From Spirosoma aerolatum (GTDB taxonomy: Bacteria > Bacteroidota > Bacteroidia > Cytophagales > Spirosomataceae): a stretch of 64,000 bases of DNA. The position numbers were made by a program, and so were the translations under genes. A model generated the notes under the pieces. The model saw nothing but the letters and a program-made list of their open reading frames with translations. It ran no database searches and was not told the DNA's origin. Position 1 is the stretch's first letter. Each line of letters begins with the position of its first letter. Below, piece after piece: positions 7,427-18,300 of the stretch. The stretch spans positions 2,305,001 through 2,369,000 of the forward strand of contig NZ_CP020104.1 of NCBI RefSeq assembly GCF_002056795.1. Direction: 5' to 3'.

Positions 7427-10272
7427 GGCAGTAAGATTCGTTTCGTAAAGATTCGCCCCTCAACGTGGATGGCGACGATGTAAACACCCGTTGGTAGTTG
7501 TCCCAATGCATAGGTCCAGGCAGCCGCCGGTAAAACACGTCGACTGTCATTCAGATGGACTCGTCCGGCCAGGCTATGGAGTTGAATAAGTGCCTGGCTG
7601 GATTGATGCCAGTCGGTCTGGATATGCAGCGTCTGATCGGCCACAAACACCTGCGTTTGCGAAAGCCACTCATCTTCCACGGCAATCAGTATCTCCTTGA
7701 TCTGAGCCTGAGCAACGTTCGAGAAGCCTGAACTCCCAGCCGTATTGCTGGCCTGAATCCGGTAGTAATAGGTGGTGAATTCCTGCAACCCAGCGTCGGT
7801 ATACGTAGTTTGGGAAGCTGGAACGGTTTTTATTTCCTGAAAAGGCCCCGATGGACTCGTGGATCGCTCGATACGGACATTTACGGCTGAAGCACTCACG
7901 GCAGGCCAGTTCAGTTTGACCTGATCATAATCGACCACTTCGGCCGTCAGGTTTACCGGTGTACCCGGGGGAGCTAACGGGGTGGTTGCACAAGCCGGAT
8001 CGGTATAGGCCGATGGACCGGCTGCATTTTTGGCCCGAACCCGATAACAGTATTGAGTGTTGTCGGCCAATGCCTTGTCTTCATAAGTGGTAGTATTGGC
8101 GGGTAGGTCGGCTATTTTCTGGAACGAACCGTTCGTACCGGTAGCCCGTTCGAGTTCAAAACCGCTTTCGTTCGTCGATTGGTCAGTCCAGGATAGGTTG
8201 ATCTGGCTGGTCGAAATTACTTTGGCGGTTAACCCTGCGGGTTCTTTGGGCGGTACATCAGGCGTAAGGGCATCGGCTACATTACTATTGGGGCCGGTTC
8301 CACTGACGTTGGTCGCCCGGATTCGGTAGTAGTAGCGGGTATTGGGTGTCAGGCCGTTGTCGGTATAGGTGGTGGTCGTTCCGGCTACCGTCGTCAGCGG
8401 ATTCCAACTGCCAGCACCATCCGGGCTGCGCTCGATAACAATCGTAACTGCATTCGGTATGGCACTCCAGCTTAGGCTAATTTGTGTAGTAGATGTCGCC
8501 GTAGCCTTCAAGTCCTGAGCCGCAATGGGTGGACCAACGGGCGTTGTAACATCGACCGTATTGGAAGGATTGGATAAACCTGCCGCGTTGACTGCCCGCA
8601 CCCGGTAATAGTAATGCGTTTGCGGAGCCACACTCTGATCGGTATACGTTGTCGCATTTTGAGCCACATCCCCGATTTTGGTCCAGCTCGTGCCGTCTGG
8701 GCTACGGTCAACCTGGAACCCTGTTTCATTGCCAGACAGATCTGCCCACTGCAGACTCACCTGATTGTAGGTAAACGCTGTAATGGTGAGCCGGGCCGGA
8801 TCGGCAGGCGGCACATCGGGCGTAATCGCATTCACAACGCCGGAGTAATCACCTGGTGCCCCCGCACTGTTCAGCGCCCGCACGCGATAGTAGTAGCGGG
8901 TATTGGGGCTTCGTCCATTGTCGACAAAGGTAGTGGCTGTAGCAGGGGAGGGGCCGATCTGTTGCCAGCCATCCGTCCCATTCAGACTTCGTTCGAGTTG
9001 ATACCCACTGGCACCCGATACAGCATCCCAGGACAGACTAATCTGCGTAGTAGACGTCGCTACAGCCTTTACGTTTTGGGGAATGCCAGCGGGAGGAGCC
9101 GGGGTGGTCGTACAGGCAGGCGGATCGTTATAACCACTATTTCCGGCATCGTTGACCGCTCGTACCCGGTAGCAGTATTGGGTATTGGCCTGAACGCTCT
9201 GGTCACTGTATGTCTGCGTGTTCGGGCCTACATCTGCGATTTTGGTATACGAGGCCGTTGAGCCGCCCGTGGCTCGTTCAATCTCGAAGCGGGATTCATT
9301 GCTACTCAGGTCGGCCCATTGCAGATCGATTCGGTTATAGGCAATTGCCTGCGCCTGCATGCGGGCCGGAGCCGTCGGAACGCTCTGAGAGGTCGTTTTA
9401 CAGACGGTGGCCGAATAGTCGTGTCCACTTTCACCGATTCGGTAGCAGTATTCAGTGTTCGACTCCAGACCCGTATCGATAAATTCGCCACTATCGGCCA
9501 GCCAGTCTTTGATCTTGTCGAAATTGCCCGATTGGCCTTTACGTCGTTCGATGGTAATGCCCGACTCTTTGCCATAGGGTGTCCAGTTTAGTTTAATCGA
9601 ACTACTGCTTACCGTGGTGGCGATTAGGTTTTTGATATTCGTTGGCGATAGCGGGATGGTCTGACAGGTGGGGCCAGCATAGCCCGACGAACCACCCCCG
9701 TTGATAGCTTGTACCCGGTAACAATACTGCTGACCGCCCTGAACACCGTTGTCGGTCAGGCCAGGGGTTCGGCTGTACTGAACGGTCTGGTAGAGGCTAT
9801 ACGCTCCGCCCTGTACCGACCGTTCGACCCGGTAGCTGGTAGCTGTCCCGCCAGAGCCGTTACTCCAGCTAAGAACTACACTGCCATTCTGCAAGGTGGC
9901 CGTCAGACCTGTAGGCGTTCCGGGTGGCTCCTGAGGGGTGCTAACGGTGAGTGTATTGGAGTAAGTAGAGGTACTGGTCACAAATACGGCCCGAACTCGG
10001 TAGCTATAGGTATTCAGGCTCGTAACGGTTTTATCCTGATACGATGGCGAGTTGGCGGAGGCTTCCCCAATCTTGATGAAGCTGCCGGTTAGGCCTATAC
10101 GTTCGATCTCGAACTTGGTTTCGTTGGTCGATTTGTCGTCCCAGGCCAGGTCGATCTGGTTATAGGTCGTAGCGGTTGCCTTCAGATTGGCTGGGGCGTT
10201 GGATTGAGCGAACAGGGAGATGGTAGCCAGCAGGGCCAGCCCCAGCAACCCAAAACGTATCAATGAGTTCAT
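7423..10272 (-). CDS. Secreted protein with nine FN3 domains and a T9SS C-terminal sorting domain
   Basis: A 949-residue protein: signal peptide (about 1-22, LLATISLFAQ), nine consecutive fibronectin type III domains of about 90 residues (about 25-850) and a C-terminal domain of about 80 residues ending LPTGVYIVAIHVEG...KRILLP. That tail has the strand pattern of the type A T9SS sorting domain (Por_Secre_tail), which directs export through SprA and covalent or LPS-linked surface attachment. Each FN3 repeat shows the Trp in 'LSW/LQW' and the tyrosine corner 'YYYRVRA' or 'YCYRV'. Domains 4-5 and 6-7 resemble each other as pairs, suggesting duplication of a two-domain unit. It starts 2 bp after the stop of the upstream gene and overlaps the downstream lipoprotein by 4 bp. 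Likely a surface adhesin or scaffold; the ligand is unknown. Confidence 0.93.
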   Translation of the reverse strand: MNSLIRFGLLGLALLATISLFAQSNAPANLKATATTYNQIDLAWDDKSTNETKFEIERIGLTGSFIKIGEASANSPSYQDKTVTSLNTYSYRVRAVFVTSTSTYSNTLTVSTPQEPPGTPTGLTATLQNGSVVLSWSNGSGGTATSYRVERSVQGGAYSLYQTVQYSRTPGLTDNGVQGGQQYCYRVQAINGGGSSGYAGPTCQTIPLSPTNIKNLIATTVSSSSIKLNWTPYGKESGITIERRKGQSGNFDKIKDWLADSGEFIDTGLESNTEYCYRIGESGHDYSATVCKTTSQSVPTAPARMQAQAIAYNRIDLQWADLSSNESRFEIERATGGSTASYTKIADVGPNTQTYSDQSVQANTQYCYRVRAVNDAGNSGYNDPPACTTTPAPPAGIPQNVKAVATSTTQISLSWDAVSGASGYQLERSLNGTDGWQQIGPSPATATTFVDNGRSPNTRYYYRVRALNSAGAPGDYSGVVNAITPDVPPADPARLTITAFTYNQVSLQWADLSGNETGFQVDRSPDGTSWTKIGDVAQNATTYTDQSVAPQTHYYYRVRAVNAAGLSNPSNTVDVTTPVGPPIAAQDLKATATSTTQISLSWSAIPNAVTIVIERSPDGAGSWNPLTTVAGTTTTYTDNGLTPNTRYYYRIRATNVSGTGPNSNVADALTPDVPPKEPAGLTAKVISTSQINLSWTDQSTNESGFELERATGTNGSFQKIADLPANTTTYEDKALADNTQYCYRVRAKNAAGPSAYTDPACATTPLAPPGTPVNLTAEVVDYDQVKLNWPAVSASAVNVRIERSTSPSGPFQEIKTVPASQTTYTDAGLQEFTTYYYRIQASNTAGSSGFSNVAQAQIKEILIAVEDEWLSQTQVFVADQTLHIQTDWHQSSQALIQLHSLAGRVHLNDSRRVLPAAAWTYALGQLPTGVYIVAIHVEGRIFTKRILLP

Positions 10273-10274
10273 AG

Positions 10275-12395
10275 CTAGTTGACGTCAATTTTGACACGAT
10301 TGGAGAGACCCGATTCGCGACCATCCTGATAGATTACTTTCACAGCATATTCATATTGACCTTTCTGTACCGCCTTGTCCGTAAAGGTCTGCTCGCGGTT
10401 AACAGCATTGTAGGTACGGAGTGGAGACGGTAAACCAGCTCGGTAAATAACAAACCGACACAGGTCATTCGGGTATTTCCAGCGAAGCACCACCTGTTTG
10501 CCATCTGCCGATAACTGGGTGGTCAGGTTCGTGATGGGTTGAGCAGATAAGGTCAATGTTTTCAGGTCCAGTACAGGTGACACATCCGAACGTAATCCTG
10601 CGGAATCGACGGCCATGAGTGCATAGGTATAAGCTGTATTCGGCTTTACACTCCTGTCGGTATAGGTGGTCTGGGTGGGCGCTAATTTGGCCACTTCGTG
10701 CCAGCGCTCGGTAGGTGCTCCCCGGCGTAGCAGCAACTGTTCACGGACATCGTCGCTGCTGCTTCTTGCCCAGAAAAGGTTCATGGCTGTATCGCTGGCA
10801 ACGTAACGCGTAAGAATAGGAGAGACCGGGCGCACTCGGTCGGGCCGGGTCAGAATCAGTACATCGGACGGTTGGCTGGGGTTGTGATTTTTATCGTAGG
10901 CAATGACCCGGTAGCACAATCGCCTGCTCAGTGTATTGAGTTCGGTCTGGTCGTTGAACAGGCTGAGCGCCAGATACCCGCTGGTTCGGGCCGTAAAAAT
11001 ATGCGTCGGGTCATTGGCCATCACGACGGCATAGCCCAATAAGTCTGGTTCAGGATTGGCATCCCATACAATACGAACGAAGCCCGTTGTGTCGATATAC
11101 CCTTGCAGATTGTTGGGTTTAGAGGGCCCTTTCGTATCCTTGAATGTACAGTACATGGGCAACGACAGGCTTTCATTACCCGACGTATCAATGGCTGTGA
11201 CCTGATAAAACGCGGGTTGGTACGGAATGGCTGTCGTATCGGTAAAGGTTCGCTGATTGGGGGACAATGGCTTCCGGGTAAGTTCTACAAATGGCCCATC
11301 GATACGGGCGGCCTTACTGATCTGGTAGCCTCGCAGATCGCCCGGTGGTTTCAGATGCGTCCAGTTTACTCGGACACGGCTTCCGCCCAGGTGGGAAACA
11401 TCTACCTTTTCAACACGGGAAGGCGGGGTCTGATCCATACTGCGAACGGTCAATACTGGCGACGGCAGACTTTGCTCGCCGAAGGGTGTGATACCGATAA
11501 CGCGGTATTGATAAGGCTGATAATTACGGGCTGTTGAGTCGGTATAGGCATATAACAAATTCAACTCTTTAGTTGGTGGCTGAAACCAGGGGCGTTTGGT
11601 GAGTCGTCGAAACGTACGTCCCCCATCCGTGCTACGTTCGACCAGGAAAGCGGTATAGGCCATATCGGCAATTTTTCGATCCCAGGTCACTCGCACTTGT
11701 CGGTCACCTGATTCGCCCCGAAGTTCAATAAACGGTATCCGTGGATCAGGAGCCTCATTGCGTACCATCGTTTTTCCTAGATCAACGGGCATCTTCTGAT
11801 CAGTCACTAACGGTAGGAGCGCATACACATAGGTTGTCCCCTTCTTTACGTCTTTATCCATATACCCCAGACCCAGACCCTGCGCATGACGGGCATTGAT
11901 GTCGGCCTCCAGCAAGACCAGGGCTAGTTCGTACTGATTCTGCTCGTGCTGTTTTAGGGCTTTATTGAGCGTTATTTCGCCAGTTGATATACTCCGGTCC
12001 CGCTTTCCGTACAGCAATTGTACACAGGCACCAGCCAAGGTATCACGTGGACCGCAACGCTGTTTCCATTGGTCAATGGTCCAGGGGCGAATCTGTTTCT
12101 GATAGTCGAGCACCAGTTTGCCTTCGGCGTTTATGCTCCGGCGCGTAAGTAAATACCCACCACCCCGTACGTTGGCGGCCCGCCAGAGCGTCGCATTGTC
12201 GGGTGCCCAGCGTACGAACACAGAGTCGCCGTAGGCTTTGGATAGTGCCATAGTGCGATAGCGAGTAGTATCCGGTATGGCCAGATTGGCGAGGGTCGAC
12301 GATGTTGGGCCTTGCGAGGCTGGTGCGGTGCGACTTTTCCGTTGCGCCAACGCGGGCGTAAGGGCAAGCAGAAGGAGAAAAGCAATGCGTATCAT
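10275..12395 (-). CDS. Secreted FN3-repeat protein without sorting tail
   Basis: A 706-residue protein with a short signal peptide (MIRIAFLLLLALTPALA). An N-terminal region of about 200 residues without a recognisable fold (containing WAPDNATLWRAANVRGGGY) is followed by about five FN3-like domains, marked by YQYRVIGITPFG, YQVTAIDTSGNES, YRVIAYDKNHNPS, YALMAVDSAG and YAVKVIYQDG. It ends directly after the last FN3 domain, so it lacks the T9SS tail of its neighbour. Its ATG overlaps the stop of the giant gene by 4 bp, and its stop is 2 bp before the next FN3 gene. Proposed as an outer-surface or periplasmic partner of the giant protein; this is inference from coupling. Confidence 0.9.
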   Translation of the reverse strand: MIRIAFLLLLALTPALAQRKSRTAPASQGPTSSTLANLAIPDTTRYRTMALSKAYGDSVFVRWAPDNATLWRAANVRGGGYLLTRRSINAEGKLVLDYQKQIRPWTIDQWKQRCGPRDTLAGACVQLLYGKRDRSISTGEITLNKALKQHEQNQYELALVLLEADINARHAQGLGLGYMDKDVKKGTTYVYALLPLVTDQKMPVDLGKTMVRNEAPDPRIPFIELRGESGDRQVRVTWDRKIADMAYTAFLVERSTDGGRTFRRLTKRPWFQPPTKELNLLYAYTDSTARNYQPYQYRVIGITPFGEQSLPSPVLTVRSMDQTPPSRVEKVDVSHLGGSRVRVNWTHLKPPGDLRGYQISKAARIDGPFVELTRKPLSPNQRTFTDTTAIPYQPAFYQVTAIDTSGNESLSLPMYCTFKDTKGPSKPNNLQGYIDTTGFVRIVWDANPEPDLLGYAVVMANDPTHIFTARTSGYLALSLFNDQTELNTLSRRLCYRVIAYDKNHNPSQPSDVLILTRPDRVRPVSPILTRYVASDTAMNLFWARSSSDDVREQLLLRRGAPTERWHEVAKLAPTQTTYTDRSVKPNTAYTYALMAVDSAGLRSDVSPVLDLKTLTLSAQPITNLTTQLSADGKQVVLRWKYPNDLCRFVIYRAGLPSPLRTYNAVNREQTFTDKAVQKGQYEYAVKVIYQDGRESGLSNRVKIDVN

Positions 12396-15300
12396 TTGAT
12401 GTAGATGATTCCGGATCGTTTGGTTTTACTCATATTTTCATAAGCCTTTTTCGAGGGGCATTTGTGAGCCGCATCGTATAGGATATCACTAATCCCGGCC
12501 GAATTCGAAAGACTCATTTCGGCCATTTTAAGGGGGGAGAAGGCCCATACATCGAATTGCCCAAGTGAGCCGTGCTGGGATGCGAGTGCCTTATATTTAC
12601 CCTCTTTCACCGCTTTCAGGGCTTTAGTAGTGGCGTCGTTCCAGAAGATCTTGCTGATGGCATCATAGGCATCTATATAGGCAAAATGACTTCTGATCGT
12701 AGCTTGTACATAGAAGCCATGGGTTGCAAACGTGTTTTTCTGCGGGGGGGGCGTCGTGCCATTGACCGCATTGCTATAGCCCTGATCGCCCGACATCTGC
12801 TGGTAGCTCGTATTCGTAAACGGCGTGGACGCATTGGCGTAGTTTTGCGCGTCGCTAATGATCTTGTTAATAGCCTCGTTAAGTTCTATGATGGGAAGCT
12901 TGGTGTCCAGCTTCGCCAGCGCAGGTTTGCAATTTTTTGAAAAGTTATCTTTCCAGAGTTGGCTCAGGTTATATTCATCGGCTACCACTAAGGCCGTACC
13001 GAGTATGGCGGCATCCAGCAGAAATCCCTTTACCTGAAAGTCTTCGCGATTAATGTTCAAATACTGATCGACAAAAGGCACTAACCGTTGGAGATACATA
13101 TCCTGAAAGGGCAACGCCGACAGGCAGATACCATACCGCTGTGTCCCATTTTTATGAATGGATGCCGCCGTACCCGAGGCTACCTTGACCTCTTCGCCCG
13201 TTATTTGATCGGTTTTGTAATATCCTTCCGACCCATGCAGTGCTCCATCTACCTCCCACGACTGAATGGGTTTTTCGGGTAGGTCGAACTGCGCAGTCAC
13301 CCAGGTCATTTGCCGCTCTAATAGTTCAATATCGGCATCTACACTTGCGTCGATGTTGTCGCCAAACATCCCGGACACAGCCCCCGAAACAGCATCAGAT
13401 ACCTGATCGACTACACCACTGAACAAGCCGCCACCCGACGATTGATTTTGCTGCTGTTTCTTGGCCCGGTCGAGGGCATAGCTGGCCGGGTACATGAGTC
13501 GGATCGTCGGTTTCATGTAGGTGTCAAACCAGGGGTTGATCGTCGTATTGGCCCGGAAATTCACCAGCGGAGGCAGGTATTTGGTGTAGCCAAGATCAGC
13601 TACCTGTAACTCATACTGTTCAAAATTTTCTAGTGAATTGCTCATGGGTGTTGTAAACACAGCATCGGGAAGCGAAAGACCTAGTACCTTTGTTGTATTT
13701 TTCTGATCGGCAATATTGAAGCCACTGGCCTGGATTTTCTCAGCCAGCGTATTGAATCGGCTCGTCTGGAAATAGTAGCTGTAGAGTACCTGCTCCAGTT
13801 GTTTACCAATCTCGTAGTCCTGTTGAGCTTTACTGGTTTTTACCAGTTTGTCACTCTTTTTCGACTTGTTGGGGTCGTACAACACTAAGCCGCCGTCATC
13901 GACCAGGGGTAGTTTATTTCCATATTGAGTCCCTATCTGATCCGCCTTGGTATTAACGCTCATAGCTAATGGGCCAGCCCCTGCGCCAGGAGCATAGTTT
14001 CCCGTCGAGCCAAGGGGGGCTGTATATTGTTTCCCCCCACCCGGTGTACTTCCCGGCGAATTGTTGCCCTTGTTATTCATGCCTGCGGGCAAGGGTGCCT
14101 GCTGGCTGCTAAGTCCGGAGCCTGGCGCGGATAGTTTCGGGCCGGAATGAGCCACTTGGCTGACAGATGCATATAAATTACCTGCTGATGCCTGTTGTTT
14201 GGCTTTCTTCTTCAGTTCGGCCAGTACCGCTTCCTGTTTGTCGATGTAAGTCTGGGTTGGAATTCTGACCAGTTCGAGTTTGTAAAGCTGGCTGTTGACC
14301 AATCCGGCGGGCATAGTATATTTTACGTGCAGTCCATCGTAGGTTGGGTCGGCAAACAGGGCTTTTTTATCGTCGAACACGCCATCAAAGCCTGGGCTGA
14401 TGCGGACTTTCAGGGAGAAGTCTTCGTTGTTGGTCAATCCTTCAATGCAACACGATTTAGCTAAGAATTCCACAAAGCCTGTGTTCACTTCACCTTTCAT
14501 GAAGTACCGCTGCCCTTCGAACGGATACGAATATGCGACAGTTTTGTTGTTTCCTTCGCGGGTCATCGACGGATTGCATTTGTCCGTTGTAAACTTGGCA
14601 ACCGCCGTGGTATCAACAAGTTTCCCTTTAAAATAGAACGGATGGAATTTGCCATCAGCCTGCCGACGGGTAGCGACCAGGCCCAATGTCAGGGTATGGT
14701 CGATTTCAGGGGCCATAGCCGCGTTTCGATAAAACGTTGCCGTCGTATTAGATTCACCCTCTTCATTTTTGCCATACCGGAGCCGCCCACTGTTATCGCC
14801 AACACAGGAGGCATATTTAGCGGACACACTGCCAACAGGCTGGGCCACAAACTGCTGACCCGGAATGTAGGCGACCCGGAAAGTGATGGTGGCTCGATAA
14901 TTCCCGTTTATGTCGACTGAATCCACATCGATATTGGTTTCAATGGGGTAGTTGAACTCCGCGTAGAAAGGAGAAATTATATTCAGATCTTTCTCGCCAT
15001 TGGGTTGCAGGCTGGATATAAGCGGCTGCGCAAAGGGATTGACCGGTGGTGGATCGGGAATACAGATTTTATCCGTATTGTATTCGACATGCGCACTGCA
15101 CGTACCTTTCACCAGACCTCGTAAGGCCCGGTACCGAATAGCCACGCTGCCCTGCAGCCAGACTGGGTTGACCATACCGCCCTGTAATAGCGCGGCCGCA
15201 TCGCCCCCGGCTACTTCGACTTTTCCGCTGAAGAACCACAGGTCTACATCAACGCCCAGGCTGAACCCTAAACCAGCGTATACCTGCCCCACGGCATACC

Positions 15301-18300
15301 AGCCATTAAAGCCCGGTGGATTATAGCCTTTACAGGCCTGCACTTCCTGTAAGACGAAGTCGTACCCTGCACCGAGGTAATATGAAAAATAAAAGGGGCC
15401 GAAATTGACCTGAACCTGATCTTTAGGCGTACCAATGTGAAACCCAGCTCCAAACGCTACCCCTTTGCCGTTTCCTTTGAACGGGTTTGGTTTGTAGTTC
15501 AGTCGACTAATCAGCTCTGGCGAAACGATGTCGGTGGACATGGGTGGTGGCAATGTTCCGAATACGCTCTGTGGAATGTACGTACCCATCAGGAAGTACG
15601 AATCGAGCCCAATGATCTCTTTACTGCCCAGCATCAGACTGAGGTCGATTCGTTGGCCGTTCGGATTCCCGAACGCCAGGTAGAAATTGAGGTTTCGGGG
15701 TTCGAAATAGATCTCAGCATTGGCCTCAGCGGCCAGCGATAGGCCTTCACTTAATCCCTGTCTGGCGGTCAGGCTGGCGCTACCTGAAATAGTGCCGTTG
15801 TTAATGTCAACCTTCAGCAGGGCATGACCCGATGCCAGCGGGTTCTCATAATTAGGTGGTGAACCATTGTGTAACACATAGGCAGCCGCATCGATCGTTA
15901 CCTTCGGATCCGCGCCAAACTGGAACGTTAGGGTGCCATCCATGTTCAGCATGTTCGTACCCACGGTTCCGATGATGACCCCGACCTGAATCCCAAGTTC
16001 GACGGTACTACTGGGGCTGTACGAAACGTTGGTGCCAGCAATCTTCTGGTCGATACCTCGGTACAATCCACCCCGGAATGCTTTCATAGCCAATCCTGTA
16101 GAACCGAGTGGAATGCCGGTTGGTCCCAGGGGCACAACACCACTGACATAGTAGTATTTAAACCCTTTATCGCCAATTGTACGGCCAAAGCGGGCCTGTA
16201 CACCTACAGACCCCGCCAGGCCCACATCGAGCAGGGCGTGGCCGAAGAAACCGTTCCCCCAGGTAGGGTCATCGTGCATGAAGCCAATTGTAGCCGATAC
16301 GCTGGCCGGGCCGATGGTGCCTGCTGCGGACAGCGAATCAATAAAGTAATCGTTGTAGCCCCAACTCTCCCAGGATGGCCCGACCGTAAAGCGCATCCGT
16401 GCTGTAGCCGAGGCCGAAAAATTAGCTGATTCGGTCAGGTTTACGTTCCCCGTAAAGGCCAGGTCTTTAGCAATCGCCGGCGCCGATACCTTGGCACCAG
16501 GGGCTTCCTGAACCGCGAAGTTGGTCAGCGTAAGCGGGAAGCCATCGTCGCCGGGGGCACCGATGTATCGTTGGGGGGAGTTGAAGGAGACGTTCTTCAT
16601 GGTAAAATAAGGCGCTTCCGTCATGACGCCTAAACCAGTGAACTCGGCGGCTGTAACTTTCGCGATACTCAGGTCAAGACTGAGCTTGCCGTTGAAAATG
16701 GCGGAGGCCGAAAAGCTACCGGTTATATACGCCAGATTGATGTGAGAATCGCTGTTAAGCTGCAAATCGGCTCGCCATACATCGACGTGCATATTGTCGG
16801 TCGGCTGCACGTTGAACGTAATGTCTGTGCTATTGGGGTTATTCACAATAGCCGCCGTGTATGATAGGGTGGAAGCGGTGCCGTCGTCTTTTTTGAACAG
16901 TGGCAGCCCAATACCTCCGCGCATGCTGGCTTCCTGAAATTCGCTCTTCTTGAAGGTTCCCGAAATTTCGTCGATGGAAATGCCCCAGCTTTTCAGTTGA
17001 CCGTCGCCAAGGGTTAATACGCTCTGTAAAAAGACCTTCCCACTGAAACCGTTTTGTGAGTCATAGATAAGGCTTTTGACTCCGCCCGTTAAGGGTTTGC
17101 CTTTTTTATTGAGCTTGGCGAAGGGACCACTCAGTTTGAGCTGGACCAGCGGGAAGTAGATACCCTGCCACAGGTTGCCCATGTCGGTATAGCCATCGAC
17201 AAAACCATCGGGATTTTTTGTGTCGCTATGGTCATAGAAGCCTTTGTTGACTTTGCCATCGGCGTCGGTCATCGAAAACACATAGTCTTTCAGGCTGCCT
17301 ACGTAAAAATCGTCGAACGTTAGCTCAGCATTCCAGTCATCAAAATCGGGGGTATTAACATCTGACGATGCCAGCATCTCCAGGTCGGCACCGTCGGCAA
17401 CCCGATGAAGACCCGGTGGTTTCAGTCCAGCGCGAATCCCCATTTTCTTAAAACCTTCCACATCGAAGTACACGTAAGTGTATTTGGCCGCCAGCTCCTC
17501 CGCTTTCATCATCGGTAGCGCAGGGCCACCCTTCAGCGACAGAAATTTCGACAGTTCCATATCCTGACCCAGATAGAGCATACCTTCACCACAAAACGGT
17601 TTATCGGCACTCATGCACAGGTTGTAGCCACTAAGTGGTATGCCGCTGAAACCGCCCGGCTTGCTATTCAGGACGATCCAGGTATTGGCCTGGTAATAAG
17701 CCTGCTCGGGCGTAAAGGTGACGTCGGTGATGGCAATATTGGTGGTAATAGGCCCAAAGGATTTGTCGATGCCGAATGGAACGTCGAAGCCGACACTGTT
17801 GGCCGAGTTTTTCAGCGATGATACCAGCATATCTTTGTTGTCGGCCAAGGTCTTGCTGATGTTGCCAATCTGATCGCTGGTCAGAGTAGGTGGTGTATAG
17901 TCGGGTTTGTCCCAATTGGGTTTCAGCGACGGGTCGGCTTTATCGCTGTAGCGGGCCCGGACCACCCCACCAATCACCTGCCCGGCAGTATTACATTGCA
18001 CATTGTATAAATGCACCCGTAGTCGGGCGTACTGACTGTTGACGAGTGGCAGCGGAATCATACCGTCGCCATTCAGCACCCCACCTTCCGATTCGTTTAC
18101 ATTATCGAGGAAAGTCAACTGGAAGCCAGCGATCGTTGCCGAGCGGCTTTTTAACACACCGCTGTTATCGACTGTTTTGTCACCCAGCTCAATCTTGCAG
18201 GAGCAGTTAATCGGAAGCTCCCCCGATTTAACTACGTATTTTTTCTCTTTTGTCGAGTCCGTTGAGGCTATAGGCAGAATTGGTAGCTTCGGCGTGGACT

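Noticed and set aside
8614..9261. Long plus-strand frame of 215 codons
   Set aside because: It is antisense to the FN3 array; the repeated, biased codons of that gene keep the opposite frame open.
7423..10272. Periodic sequence suggestive of a CRISPR-like or satellite array
   Set aside because: The period of about 270-280 bp is that of FN3 domains in a continuous reading frame.
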